64,000 nt of DNA from Galbula dea (taxonomy: Eukaryota > Chordata > Aves > Piciformes > Galbulidae): NCBI GenBank assembly GCA_013399015.1, contig VWZX01006819.1, positions 1,146,763 to 1,210,762 of the forward strand, given 5' to 3'. The translations under genes and the position numbers were made by a program. Shown piece by piece: positions 24,577 to 37,705 of this stretch (position 1 is the first letter of the stretch; every line of letters starts with the position of its first letter). Below the pieces are notes generated by a model. The model made no database searches. It was not told the origin of the DNA and saw nothing but the letters and a program-made list of their open reading frames with translations.

Positions 24577-27083
24577 GCTATAAAGCAAAACTTTAACCAG
24601 ATGTATTTGGTTGCATATTTTGTTTCAAAAGGGTAAGAACTTCAAAGACTTCAAGAAACACTTCCTCTTTCTCTGACAAAACAGTAGTAGCCTTTAAAAT
24701 CTTTCTAGTCCTTATAAAAGGAGAAAAAATGTCATGTGCCTATAGCAGAGCGATAACCTTTTATAAACTGGAGAGATTACTTACAAGTGCTCAACACTGT
24801 GGTTTTAGCAAGAGTTCTTTTATGTGTCACATGGAGATCTAGCCACACAAACTGTTAAACCACCAACCCTTTAGCTGACATCATTTACAGCCTACTTGAA
24901 AAAAAAAAAAAAAGCCATTACAAAGCACAAAATACCTGATGTACGGACTGGGTTTATATGCTATCATTGTCTGCTTTTGGTGACACACCACTGACCTGAT
25001 GGGTTTGCCATCCTTTATCCCAACATGGCATTTGATTTGTGCAGTCCACTGTGGTGTTTCCCAAAGGTGTCTAGGGAAGAAGCTTAGAGAGCATTCTGGT
25101 GTTTGCTGAAAGACTAAAAAGCTTCCAGAACCACTTCAGTGACTTCTCATTAAAAATATACTTCCTCTGTACTTTTGGCTATTAAAAGATTAAAAACTAA
25201 GAGCTCCCACATTCCAATCACCAAGTAACATTTGCTATACATCAGTAATTCTACTTTTTACTTTTACATACCACAATTATGAACCTTGAATCTTAAAGGA
25301 TGAAGCTGTAAAATTGATTAACCAGGATTAATAAGTAGGAGCACAAATAGCTCCTGAGTTGCAGGACACAGAACACAACACATCTGACATATGACACATC
25401 TGACACCATAAACAACCATTTTCTGAGGATCTCCCCAGAATCTCTGAGGTCCCATCAAGAAGATGTAAAAGAAAGAGTAGGAATGTTTAAAGCCATTAAC
25501 TGACCCTGTGGATTCTTTTCTTTCCCTAGACAAAGGAGTATGTAAAATGTAGTCATTTGTGGAGCCAGGCAAAGTTAATCCTCAACTGCAGAAACACAAT
25601 TGCAGGAAAGATTACAATATTTTTCAAGCTGGAAATGTTAAATGAACATCTCCTGTCTCACTTCCACAGGCAATTTTCCAATGCTAAAGAGAATGCCCCC
25701 AAGTGTCTGCAACAGCTGCTCAACAACACACAGTGAATCTGGGTTTGCAATTTAAAAACTTAACTCTACTCTTTTTATTCTCTTCTCTATCCAGCAACAG
25801 TTCAAATCTACTCCAAAATGAGAACAGGTTTGTCCTACAAGAGTAAATAGAAATCAGGGTTTCTGTGGTGCTATATAAGAACTTGGGGCTTTAGCATTTA
25901 TCAGGTGCCAGTATCTGGGGTTCACACTGGGTCCCACCACAGCTCTGATGATTCTCCAGTTGTTAGGCATTTCCTGCGCTGGAGCTAAGGGAGAAGGAAT
26001 TGGGATGATGTTAGCATAGCCTAACATGCAGTTGAGGAAACAAACTGTTGCACAGAGGATGCTCCTCATCTGCTGTAAAAGCTGAATTGCCTCTTTCACA
26101 GACATGCCAACACCAAAAGTGCTTCAGGTTTTCAGAGAAATTCAGCCAGAAAGAAAAGTCTCCCAAACAACTTGCTCCTTCTGGAAGGAAAGGAGAAGTT
26201 TGCCCATCCTGAATATATACAGCTACACACCCCACCCAAAACACCCACACACAGACCTGCTATGTCCAAAACCCTCAACAGCACAGTCAAAGGTTCAGAA
26301 CAGTATTTCCCAAATGCCATTTCCATTTGAGCTGATACAAACACTGCTAAGAAGAGACTCTTCTAATAATGCAAGAGATGGAAGATGAATATGCTGAAGC
26401 CACATGGTGAGCTGAAGACTGGCTCATGAAAAAGTCTTTCTTTCACAGCATTAAATATTTACCTTTGAAAAACTTTTAAATTCAGGGATTTTAACTGAGT
26501 GTTAGAACATCTCACTACTTAGTATAGACCTACTATGCATGGTGAGTGTTGTATGTTTAGAGTAACCCACAATGGAATGTAACTGGAGCCTTCAAGCCCC
26601 CCAGGAGAACACCAACCAGCCATGTTGCCCAAGTTATGTGACCTCCAGTAATGTTCTTGCCATTAGAAAAAGGAGGAATGAATTGCTGAGCTGGAATGTC
26701 AAATTGTAAAGAAAACATGTTTCACAAGAATGGTTCTTTGTGTTCAATTCCCAACCAGGCAAAGAATTCCAGAGTGAGACACTCCAGGGCACGGGAGCAA
26801 GTTCTGCACAGGAAACCCAGAGCTTCCTCTCAGGCTGCAGCAGGACTCAGGGAGAAGAGTGCAGCTCCAGCTGGCTGGTAACAGAGACACTCAACTGCCA
26901 GCACCCTCCTGAGCATCCTGTGGGGAATCGTCTTCTCATGCGAAGCTCCTGTGAAACCTCTCCACCCAAAGGTGGCTCCTCATAACTGTCACATGACTGG
27001 AAACTATTCTTCAAGAGCAAAAACCACTGCTGCTTAATTTATGTGTCTGAGTTTAATTTCTGTGTCTCCCTATTTTGTACCAG

Positions 27084-27155
27084 CAGAATCCTAGAACCAT
27101 TAAGGTTGGAAATTACCTCTGAGATCATCAAGCCCAACTGCCCATCCAGCCCAGT
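27084..27155 (-). mobile_element. CR1 LINE 3' tip
   Basis: AGAATCCTAGAACCATTAAGG followed by TTGGAAATTACCTCTGAG and ATCATCAAGCCCAACTGCCC is the antisense of a CR1 tail. Only about 70 bases of the 3' end are kept. Confidence 0.85.
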
Positions 27156-27231
27156 AGTTTGCAAAAAGGACCATTAAAAAGAAAGAAGCTAAGAAACAGA
27201 CCTTTGCATCCATGGTCTGTAACTTCCTCAC

Positions 27232-27545
27232 GAGGGCAAGTGGAGGGGCAGGAGCTGATCTCTTCTCTGGTGACCAGCAATAGGAGCTGAGGGAATGGCA
27301 TGAAGCTGTGCCAGGAGAGGTCTAAGTTGGACATTAGGAGAAGGTTCTTCCCCCAGAGGGTGGTGGAGCACTGGAACAGGCTCCCCAGTGCAGTAGTCAC
27401 AGCACCAAGTCTGACAGAACTCCAGAAGCATTTGGCCAGCATCCTCAGGCACATGGTGTGATTTTGGGGATCCTGTGCATAAACAGGAGTTGGACTCAAT
27501 GATCCTTGTTGGTCCCTCCAACTCAGGACATTCTAGTATTGTACA
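27232..27545 (+). mobile_element. CR1 LINE 3' fragment
   Basis: Sense CR1 landmarks are GCAGGAGCTGATCTCTTCTC, GGACATTAGGAGAAGGTTC, GGTGGTGGAGCACTGGAACAG and the tail TTGGACTCAATGATCCTTG with CATTCTAGTATTG. The 5' end is truncated. With its neighbours it makes a cluster of three CR1 pieces in alternating orientation within 0.9 kb. Confidence 0.93.
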
Positions 27546-27689
27546 ATTCCACTCCTCAGAAGAGTATCTCCAACAGGTTCTCCACAGGTCACAACACAGG
27601 TTACTCCATTGGAAACCTTCCTTTCCCTACACACAGGCTGCAGCTCAACACCTGGGAGCTGGGGGAAGGCACAAGCACAGTTGCTCTTC

Positions 27690-27945
27690 ACAGAATCCCA
27701 GCATGGTGGAGCTTGGAAGGGACCTCTGGGGATCATCCAGTCCAACCCCCCTACTAAAGCAGGGGCACCCACAGCAGGTAGCCCAAGATCACCTCCAGGC
27801 ACATTTGGAATCTCTCCACAGAAGGAGACTCCACAACCTCTCTGGGCAGCCTGGGCCAGGGCTCTGGCACCCTCACAGCAAACAAGTTTCTCCTTATGTT
27901 TAGGTGCAACTTGTGGTGTTCCCACACAGAGCTGCATTTCACCAC
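27690..27945 (-). mobile_element. CR1 LINE 3' fragment
   Basis: It starts AGAATCCCAGCATGGTGG on the plus strand (antisense tail). It continues with ATCCAGTCCAACCCCCCTAC, TTGGAATCTCTCCACAGAAGG and CTCTGGGCAGCCTGGGCCAG. The AACCCCCCT variant is shared with the copy at 48050, marking a CR1 subfamily distinct from the copies at 19368 and 48809. The antisense frames that fill this element are not genes. Confidence 0.92.
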
Positions 27946-29146
27946 ATGGGGTACAAACCAGCTTCAATAGCTGTTTAACATAACAGTGAATAACTTAAAA
28001 ACAGCTCAAATAGCTATTCAACAGATGAATTAAATAACACTAAATATCAGTGCTTATACATCTAGATATCTTCTCCCTAATGGTATCACTGAGAGTTTAT
28101 GGACAAAGGCAACACCATGCCTGTAACTAACAACAACTAGGTGTTTGTGAGCTCTTCTGCCATCAATATGCATCTGAGACAGCAATTTGCACATCATTAC
28201 CAGCCGAAAAGTTCATTTACTTTTGGCAACCTCCCCTTATTTAACAACCTGGCACCCCAACAAGCCTGCCCCTGCCTCCTCTTTGTAAACAGGCTTTTAG
28301 TTGAGATACTCAAGTCATTTAGCAGCCAATAACACTAAATGTTATTAAGTGCAACCTTACCTAAGGCTTACACAAAGAGCAGTTTCCAGCACACAACTTA
28401 TTTGCCAAATGATAATAATATTTTTTTAAGGAATTGTTAAAATTCTAGCAGCACATAATGTTGATGGCTTCCTTTAATCTAGTAAGAACACATTTTTATC
28501 TCATTCTATACAAGCCAGAGTTGTCTGGAGGGGGAAAAAAACAATCCCACAATCAGGGCAAAATTAAAGCTGGTTGGAAAACAAAGGAAGTTTTTGCAAG
28601 AAGTTTTTTGTCACCAAAAATTAATATTTTTTAAGCTATTTTATAGGTCTACCTAAGACACCAAGTTCTATATTTTGCTATTTTGGCCTTATTAAAAAGC
28701 ACTTCTAGTCAGTGATTCATGCTGCTCTTTCCAACTGCTGTAAGGCAACTTTAAAGTCAGATTTAAACCAAAAGAAGATACAATACAGATATAACAACGA
28801 TATCATAAGAGATGCAATCACACCTCATTAAGGGAAGGGCTAACACCTCCCCAGTCCTAACTTTGCTGTGCTACCAGCAGCGTCCAAGGGAAGAGCCTGC
28901 TCATTACTGAGGACAGCCTTTCTTGCCCCCAGAGCACCCATCACCTGGCAGAGGAGGAAGGTGAAGCAGCACACCATCCAGAAGGGGAAAGTCAGTCACC
29001 TCTTGCAGAAGCCATACCATGCCTGGTGCACAGACAGGAGTCTTGGTTTTATCTCATACTTTGCCATGATTGATGGTGATCATCTTTAGAGGGATGCTGT
29101 CCCCCAAAAATTGACCAACTGTCATGGAAAAGGGATCCCAAAAGAA

Positions 29147-29745
29147 CCATAGAATCATTTTGATTGGAAAAGGTCTCTAAGATCATCAAATCCAAGTGCC
29201 AGGTCACGATGTCCTTCAGCACCACATCTACAAGTTTTTTCAACCCTCCAGGAATGGTGACTACACCACCTCCCTGGGCAGCCTGGGCCAGGACTGGACA
29301 ACCCTTTCAGAGAAGACATTTTTTTCCAGTTACCCAACCTAAACTTCCCCTGGCACAACTTGAGGCCATTTCTTCTTGTCCTGTCACTTGTTACCTAGGA
29401 GAAGAGACCAATCTCCACCTGGCTCCAATCTCCTTTCAGGTAGCTGTAGAGAGTGAGAAGGTCTCCCCTGAGCCTCCTTTTCTCCAGACTAACCAACCCC
29501 AGCTCCCTCAGCTGCTCCTTCCAAGACTTGTGCTCTTAGACCTTTCACCAGCTCATTGTTCTTCTCTGGACACACTCCAGCACCTCAACATCCTTCTTGG
29601 AGTGAGAAGCCCAAAACTGAGGCCAGGATTTGAGGTGTGACCTCCCCACTGCTGAGTAGAGAGGGACGATCCCTGCCTTGGTCCTGCTGGCCACCTGGAT
29701 GGTGTAAGCCAGTTGCTGTTGGCCATCTGGGCACACTGCTGACAC
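29147..29745 (-). mobile_element. CR1 LINE fragment (about 600 bp)
   Basis: This is one of the two longest CR1 copies in the window (with 48809-49350). The antisense tail ATAGAATCATTTTGATTGG is followed by CCAGGAATGGTGACTACACC, GAGCCTCCTTTTCTCCAGAC, CTTCTCTGGACACACTCCAGC, GATTTGAGGTGTGACCTCCCC and GGCCATCTGGGCACACTGCTG. It therefore reaches into the C-terminal ORF2 region, with the 5' remainder missing. Several open frames of up to 158 codons are remnants or antisense of CR1. Confidence 0.93.
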
Positions 29746-31650
29746 CAGAGGACATTTTTAGGCTGTTCTCTTTCTGGTTGGCCTCCCCTAAACCAAATGG
29801 GAAGGGAAAGTTCTCTCCAGGACTGGTCACCACTCTGCCACCTGATGACTATCTGTCCCAAGGGACAATCCTGTGTCCCACATCAGAGTCCTGTGCATCC
29901 ACCACACTCCAGTCTGCTGTATGCTTTCTCTTTAAAAGCTTTTTTCTTGACTTTTCCCCTTTCCTCAAAGGATTAAAACACCTGCCAAGGGGTGACATGG
30001 CCTAACTGTTTCCATTAGTAGCCAGAGAAATGTTAACTCCCATTGAATTATCCCATACAATAAACATACAAATATAGGTAAGCCAGAGAAGTTTTTCTTC
30101 CAACCTTTCTGCCAAAGCTTAATTATTGTTTTAATTTTACACAGCAGAGGCCAAATTCTTTCCCCCACGTGACAGGCTCCATAAATACAGCCCCTGACAT
30201 ATTTATAGCTTCCCTGATGCAACTGATGGAAAATTTGAGTCCTGTTGCTTCAATGGCACAATCTAGAGAAAGGAAATTGCAAATAATCCATTAAAGAACA
30301 CAGGCTATGACCAGTCATAAAAAATGCTAATAAATCTCCTAACAGCAATGAAATTTCAGTCAAAGGGTAACAGGATAAAAGAAATCCCTGATCTATTTTC
30401 CCCACAGATGTCTTCAAGCTCTGCAGCATAACCCAGCAAGCCACATAAAGGAAGCACCTTCCAACATCACATTTTAATTACAGCTCAGGCAATGCAGAGG
30501 AGTCACCGCTCTGCAAATCCAAAGGGAACACCCATGGGTTTCTCAAGAAGTTGTCACCATTGGTCTCTAACTCCCAGACTCATCTATCTGAGAGCACTAG
30601 GTTCTGGCAGCCCACTACCAAACCTGTGCTGGCTTCACAGAAGTGGTGTGTCCAAAGCTCCAAGCAGCTGATGCTGCTAGTGCAGGCAGAGTCCCTGAGC
30701 ATCCTCCTGCAGATCCTCCTTTGGCCTCCCACCCATGCAGCGTGGTCCTCTCCAGCTGGAAGCTACCCCACTCACTTCTTCAAAAGCACTAAGGGGTGGC
30801 AGATGGGGAGATCTCTGTTATCAGGGAAGGCTGCTAAACTGCCTCTGTCTCCAGCAGTTGTCTACTAGGACAAACAAAAACCTTATGTCATACCACACCA
30901 GCAGCCTGCTTTTAGCAGAGAGGGTGGGGAAGTGAAAATACCAAATTAAACCAGACACCTCCCTGTATCTGAGCTAACCCACATCCCACAGATACTTGGT
31001 GCTTGAAATTGAAGGGAGAAAAGAAGGCAAGAAAGCTTGAATAGAGGAAGGACTCGGGGGTGAACCTCCCTTCTCCTCCCCCTTCTGCATCTCCTCCTCC
31101 TGTGCCGGTGATGACCTGGTTGGGGGAGACTGTTTTACAGATACCTTTGGCTTTGGAGTGTTAAATGCAGTCAGGCACAGTGTAAAGCTTCAACCAGGCA
31201 TCAGTTAGCAGAATGAAGCTGAAAAAGCAAGCAATGAACAAGCAGATATTCTGCAGCATCATTTGTTTCCAGTTAATGCTCTCCAGCTGTGCTTTCTTGA
31301 GGAGAAGAGCTGAGAAGCAGAACAGAAGGAAAACAAACCAAAACCAATCCCAAAAGCCAGTGGCCTCTTGTTAGGGGGTTGACAAAGAATCTCATTTGAG
31401 CACAAGTACATATAGCCTTCCAATTTCTTTTTGGCATTTCACTGTTTGCAATCTCCTGTGAAGAAGAAACAAGACTTAGCTAAGTGGCCCTGACTCATGA
31501 GCACCAGAGCTCATGCCTGAACCCAACAAGTTCAAAGCTGGCTTAAAATTGATTCTTAATGTAGAAGCATAGGCCTTGACACTGTTTTGCATCATACTGG
31601 TTATAGGAGTGTTTCTCCTCTTCTGAGAGGCTAAGTGTGCTCTGCAGTTC

Positions 31651-32025
31651 ACAGAAGCACAAAATGGTTCAGGTTGGAAGGGACCACGAGTGGTTATCCA
31701 GGCCAGCCTCCCTGCTCCAACAGGGTCACCTACAGCACATTACTCAGGATTGGGTCCAGATGGTTTTGGAATCTCTCCAGAGAAGGAGACTCCACAGCCT
31801 TTCTGGGCAGCCTGGGCCAGGGCTCTAGTTAGCCTCACATTAAAGAAGTTCATCTTTAGGTGGCACTTCCTGAGTGCCAGTTTGTGCCCACTGCCTCACA
31901 TCCTATTGACTGGCTCCATTCATGTGACACCCTCCTTAAGATAGTTATAGACATTGGAAGATCTCCTCTCAGCCTCCTCTTCTCCAGGCTGGACAAGCTC
32001 AGCTTCCTCCAGGGAAGAAGCTCTC
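31651..32025 (-). mobile_element. CR1 LINE 3' fragment
   Basis: It starts CACAGAAGCACAAAATGGTTC with CAGGTTGGAAGGGACC. It continues TTGGAATCTCTCCAGAGAAGG, CTTTCTGGGCAGCCTGGGCC and CAGCCTCCTCTTCTCCAGGC, ending after AGCTCAGCTTCCTCCAGG. It is antisense on the plus strand, truncated at 5'. Confidence 0.9.
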
Positions 32026-33180
32026 TTGGTTTCTTACCCTCTAGGTGGGTTTATGATCCACCAACAAATGGCTCTAGGACCAAGCATATTTAATATGCTG
32101 AACAGGAACAAGACAAATTCTGGCCCAGGCCAAGTCTATAGGCAAACTTCACTCTGGAAACTGTCCTGAAAACCTCTATTTTCTGAATTACAACAGCTCA
32201 TTTAAATGTATAATTACAATAATTCAATTTCCAGTAACAACAAAACAATAAAAGCAAACCCACAGGTATGATTCACATTTGAAAACATTTGAACACACTA
32301 TTTCCCCCATTTACAGACTACCCAACGGTACTGCTCCACATAATTCAAACAAAACACAGCCAGGAAAAAAGGAATTTTAGCAGCAAATGAGAGGCTTTTT
32401 GAAGTAAAAGCAGCAAAGCCCAGTAATAATCTGGGTTTGTTACAGCTTGAAGGATCTGCATGCTGCCAGAGAGGAAGCAGAGCTGTCACTTGCCTTCTGA
32501 AGGAGGAAGCACACTTGTGATTTCATTCCCTGTGTGCATCAGCAAGGATGAGCTGGAAAGATTTGCTTTCTGCTCTTGATCTCTTTTGTTCTCTTCCTCC
32601 CCTCGAATACTGCCACAAAACAACTCTTTGCTTTCTTCTTGACTGCCTGAGACAGTCACTTCAGTGATGATCTAAATGTTCTGTAGTAGACACCTAACAC
32701 AAGCACAAGCTCTTTAAAACCAACCAGCAACAACAACAACAAGTGTTTGACATTAGAAATGAGCCTAAGCTACAACTGTTGGTTCCTTGGTTCCTCCCAG
32801 CTCAACCTTCCTCCAAGTTTAACATGTTGGGAACAAGGATTTGGCTTAGATTAATCCCTAATGTAGACTTGATAGCTTTTAACTCTTAGAAACACATTTA
32901 TCACCACTAAATTCAGCTTGTGTGCTAGGCCATAAAGAGGGGAGTTAAAATCTATCAAGGTGAGAGAAGATTAAAGCTTGGATGGGAATTTCCCTAAGTA
33001 GCTGAGCTGGAGATCAAAGGCAGTATTGCTCAGGGGTTGTGGGCAGATTTACAGGCAAAGGAATAAGGGAGAAGGGAACAAAGTTGAATGGAAGTTCAGG
33101 TTTCAAGGATGAAGCACTGCAGACAACTCCTGCTACAGCAGTTCACACACTGCAAGCAATGTGCAGTATGATGTGTGAAA

Positions 33181-33255
33181 GATAGAATCACTGAGGTTGG
33201 AAGACCTCTGAGATCATCAAGTCCAACCACTGACACAACACCCAACTCCTCCTGT
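33181..33255 (-). mobile_element. CR1 LINE 3' tip
   Basis: TAGAATCACTGAGGTTGGAAG followed by ACCTCTGAGATCATCAAGTC and CAACCACTGACAC is a CR1 tail in antisense. The sequence from 33256 to about 33470 could be a diverged continuation of a CR1 or the LTR that follows. I cannot assign it. Confidence 0.85.
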
Positions 33256-33469
33256 GATTGCACAGTCAGAATATAGCTGAGGGATCACCAGGGCCAAGCC
33301 TCTTCTTCCATGGCCAGTGTCCCAGGAGGCCTCTGTCCATTCAGCCTTTGATCCCAATCCATGTGTTCCTGAATCCAACTGCAGAGTCTACTTCCTGAAT
33401 TTGCTCCCCATCTGTCACTGAGTCCAGCCTGGGACTTTGCCAGTGCTGCCACAGCATCAGTGGTGACAT

Positions 33470-33681
33470 AACTGTCACCAGGGGGTTGGGTTCAATATTG
33501 GCTCTGTATCTATTTGTATATATTTTACTGTTGTTATTTCCATTAAAGCTGGCTTACTTTCCTTTTCCAACCCACCAGTCTCTCTCCCTTACTCCCTTTC
33601 TCTTCCCTTTGGGAAGGCAGAGGGGTTCCTAGAGAGCATCTGGCACTGGTCTAGTGACCAGCCCAGACCTAACCCTTGACA
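33470..33681 (+). mobile_element. ERVL-like LTR, 3' portion
   Basis: The order TTTCCATTAAAGCTGGC, then CAACCCACCAGTCTCTCTCCC, then CCCAGACCTAACCCTTGACA at the 3' end (33681) matches the 3' part of the abundant avian ERVL-type LTRs. In these an ATTAAA signal is followed by a pyrimidine-rich stretch and a terminal ..GACA. The 5' half, including the TG start, is missing or unrecognisable. No internal retroviral region follows. It is opposite in orientation to the LTR at 230-541. Confidence 0.6.
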
Positions 33682-34335
33682 GCCCAGCATGCTGAAGCCT
33701 CACAAGAATTCCTGCCCACCACCATACTAAAATAACACATGCTGCTCCAAGATTTCCACTGCTGACAACTCATCTGTTCTCAGCTGGAACCTATCACAGC
33801 ACTTTTCTGTATGGATGTTTAGTATTACATGAAATAATACAGTTATTTACACTAGTTAGCAATTAAATTGATTCAAAGCATCTTCTGCACCACACTGCAG
33901 CTTTCCTCGAAACCTCAGTGTACTGACAGGCCAACAGAACTGATGACTCCTACTCCAAATTAATACAAATTGTGCTGAGCTGTTGAAGACAATAATTATT
34001 TGACTACATTCCTCATATTGTTACATGACACTTCCTCAACTGCTTCCATTTCAGCTACCCAAAGGCCCCAACCTATGCAGATTTCCTCAAACCAAGCAAA
34101 AAAAAATGCAGCAGTGAGTCACTGAGATGTTAATGTACACAAGCTAATGATCTCTGGAGGAGATGCACACACAACAGCCCTGACTCAGCACTTCCTTACT
34201 CTACTTTTGATAGCAACAGAATTACACTGGAGTAAAGCTGGAGTTGCAATTAGGCTCAATATAATGAATTTGATCCTGTTAGTTTAGGGCCATTTATATT
34301 TTCAATTTCTGCAAAGTGATTCCCACCCCACCCCC

Positions 34336-34336
34336 N
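34336..34336. other. Ambiguous base in a C-rich run
   Basis: A single N sits between CCACCCCACCCCC and GGAGATG. It is probably an unresolved homopolymer or a small closed gap. No feature depends on it. Confidence 0.9.
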
Positions 34337-37300
34337 GGAGATGAAGGGACTTCTTTTCATACTGAATTTAGGCTTAGTCATCATTCCTGGTGTGCCAGCA
34401 CAACTGCTGCTCTCTGCAGACATTTCCAAGGCATTCATATGGAACCCAAATGCACTCTCATGTCACAGCCAGAGCACAGAGAGCTGCTGCTACTCACCAC
34501 TGCTCAGCTCTTCTCATCAGAAGCTCCTGTTACCACTTTTCAACCCTGGCAAAGCTCTGTCTGGAATTTCACACTGCTGTGCCACTGTCTACAGGCTTTC
34601 TTACTAATGCTCTGGTCACTTAGTGAGCTACAGTGTGTGGAGAGCTGATTTCTGTATTGCCCCTTCCTCCAGCTGCTCTGGGTGGTGTGTCAGCAAACCT
34701 CTAGCTCCTGAAGCACCAGCATCAACCCCACTGATGGGAAGGGAGTTGTCAGGAGTAGGTGGGCTAAGGAGAGCGGTTTGCCCCTAAAGTGAGTTTTCCT
34801 GCTCTTGAGCTGAGTGGGGGGGATCCAACATGGCAACAAACATTAAAACCCATGAGAAAAACCCCTGGAATTTCACATGGAATTACTAGAATCTGCCAGC
34901 TAGCACCACTTTTGCTCTGACTGCACCTCTTCACCTCCAGGGCAGCATCACCAGGCAAAACTTTCCTGTACTTGGTCCTGCTGGGCAAATGGAGAGCAGG
35001 AGCCCTCAGAGTTCTCCTCTCTGGCTTGAATGGCTGAAAGGGGTGATGGCAGTTGTGGAAGAACCAACTGCCATTCTCCATCCATCCATCCTACTCCTCA
35101 CAACCACTGCTGAAGATATCTAGAGAACTACATTTGGAACTCCTGGCTTCCTTTCCCCTGCCCTCCTCCAGCTCACTAGATGCAGCTAACATATCTTCCT
35201 TTGGACTACACATGATGACTCTTCCTTCAATGCACTCACTTGCTGTTCCAATGAATTCTGACCCAAATGGAAGGAGAACAACCTGGGGGCTTCATACCAG
35301 CCCTCTCCTCCTCACACACTTCCCAGCTTCATGCTTAATCCTTCTGTCCTCATGCTTTGTGTTATCTACTCCCAGTTTTACAAGCACCATCTGCACAGGA
35401 CACCACTGATGTCAAAGAGGATGAGGAAGAAACCAAGCCAGCTGAAGCACTGAGCAGTGTGGCTGTGCTCTGGAAGGAACTATAAAACATCACAAAGGGT
35501 CTGGCTTTATTGCTTCTTTCTGATTCATTATCAAATAGCTCTTGCCCATAAAGAGCCTTTTCCAGCTCTCAGGGTCCCAGCTGCCAGCTGGCTAATGCAG
35601 TTGTCCAGGTGTAAATGAAAGCATCCCTTGGCCTGCAGAAAAGCTGTTATGAACAGAGATTGATCTAGATCTTCAGATCCTAGAGTGAAATCTGTGAGGC
35701 TGGGAACTAAGAAATTGCATCTGGGAACAACAAAGCCAAGCTGAGCAATTGACTCCCCTCTTTGATGTACCTTCACACCTTCCTTCTGAGGGAAATGGAA
35801 GCCATCAACCCACTAACACAGCTCAGTTCAAAGAAAGAAGTTGAATGAAAGAAACTGAGTGTGTTCTAAAATCCTTCTATCAATTCCTATGCCTGTTTGC
35901 AGGTTCCTGAAGAGATTCAGGTAGTAGCTCGAGGCATTCAGCTGACTACTGTATGTGTGTGAATATACACATGGACAGATGGAAACCACCCTCTCAGAAC
36001 ATGCAACAGGAACATGTGAACTACAGAGACTTCACTCACTCCATTACCATGGATTTCAGCAACACCAAATAGCTGTCTTTTTCTTAATGTAATTACAGAA
36101 GGAAAAAGAAAAAAGAGGTGTGAGACATCTCAATCCCACCTGATGCTTGTGTGCTGTGTAAAAAAACCCACCTGTTAGCTTTAGTTATATACAGAAAACT
36201 CCACTATGACTGTTTGGTTTTCACCCAAATCTTCTGACCCATTAACCCACTCCAGTGCATCAGATCTTCCCCTCTTATCAGCCATCTTCTCCCTTTTCTT
36301 CTGTGCTCCTCCACTCCAAGCCAAGTGTCACTCAGTGACTCTGGGTTTAAAAATGCAAAGCCCTTCCACCTGTGCCCTGCACACACCAGGCATGCTTGAT
36401 TTTGCCTTTTTTCATCCAAAATCTGGGTGACTGCTGCACCAGCTGAAATGCTAAATTATCACAACAACTGACTTAACTCAGTGCTTCATCCAAAGTACAA
36501 ACCCCCAGATATTAAAAGCACATTCAGAACTGCAGACAGCACAAAAGAATGCTTCCCACCAAATTCCTCCTGCTCCCTGTCGACTCAGCCTTTTTCACTC
36601 CACCAGCATTGTCAAAGCCAGGGCCTCTTGCCAGGGTAAATACAGCTAAATGGGGTCCCACATCCACAGAGATTTCATTTTTCCCCTGCTGCCAAGTCCT
36701 TTCTGATGTCAATCTGCCTGGAAGATGAAATGGATTGGGTTTTGTTCCAAGTGCTCACAGTTTTGAGACAATCACTGACCCCTCAGGCATAAGAACATGC
36801 CCAGGTTATTTGGAGGTCTTGGGTTATTTCTTCACTAATGAAGTTAATTGCATAAACAATGACTGAGTAAAAAGCTACACACCAAATCGTCCTCCACAGG
36901 GGTGGGAGGAACCACCCAGACCAGACCTCCTGGGGAGTGCTCACTTTAACCATCCTCCAAAGTCACCACACCAGTGAATTGTTGACTTTGGTTTTTCTCC
37001 CCTGCCCAAGAGGAGAGATCAAGACCTTGTGTTTGGTTTAAATGTTCTTTAACCATCCAGAGAATCAAAAGCACAACCCCAAGCAGCCTGCAGTCAAGCA
37101 CTATGTACAAGGAAACTTCAGAGTTTAGGGTAGCCTGACCCGTTCACGTTTCCCATTTCCCCAAGTGCTCATCTTGCATCTCCTTCATGTCCTTTAAAAA
37201 AATCAGAAAAGCTTCTTCAAGCAACACAATGTGAAGCCATGCCCACTAAAAACATCTCATCTCATTGCTTCTCAGCTGCATCACAGTTTTGAGTAGCCAG

Positions 37301-37503
37301 TTGTACATACTAACACTTCTGGTTTCATCAAGTTCATGCTTGGGATAAGAAGCCAAACAGCACTGTTTAGGCAATGCCAGAATACTTGAAACCTTACCCA
37401 AGCCTTTAATCTGGGCTTGCAGAAACAAGGAGATAAGTTTCTAGATGCACCTATGTGACTCCAGCCTCTCCAACAGACAAAGGCTATTGTTTTATTGCCC
37501 AGG

Positions 37504-37705
37504 TCTGAGCTATCTGCAGCACAGGTAGCCTCTCTTGGGCCATTCTGGGCTATCTGCAGCACAGGTAACCCCTCTTGGACCATTCTGGGCTATCTGCAGC
37601 ACAGGTAACCCCTCTTGGGCCATTCTGGGCTATCTGCAGCACAAGTAACCCCTCTTGGGCCATTCTGGGCTATCTGCAGCACAGGTAGCCTCTCTTGGGT
37701 TGTGC
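37504..37705. repeat. 40-bp minisatellite, about five units
   Basis: The phrase GCTATCTGCAGCACAGGTA recurs at 37509, 37549, 37589, 37629 and 37669, an exact 40-base spacing. Each unit also contains CCTCTTGGGCCATTCTGG. The first and last units carry the variant TAGCCTCTC and the inner ones TAACCCCTC, and one inner unit has AAGTAAC. The unit length is not a multiple of three, so it is not a protein repeat. Confidence 0.95.

Noticed and set aside
29164..29640. 158-codon plus-strand frame
   Set aside because: It lies wholly inside the CR1 copy at 29147-29745 and is antisense to CR1 ORF2.
37504..37705. CRISPR-like array (regular repeats)
   Set aside because: The 40-base units are contiguous with no unique spacers, and the setting is a vertebrate intron. 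It is a minisatellite.
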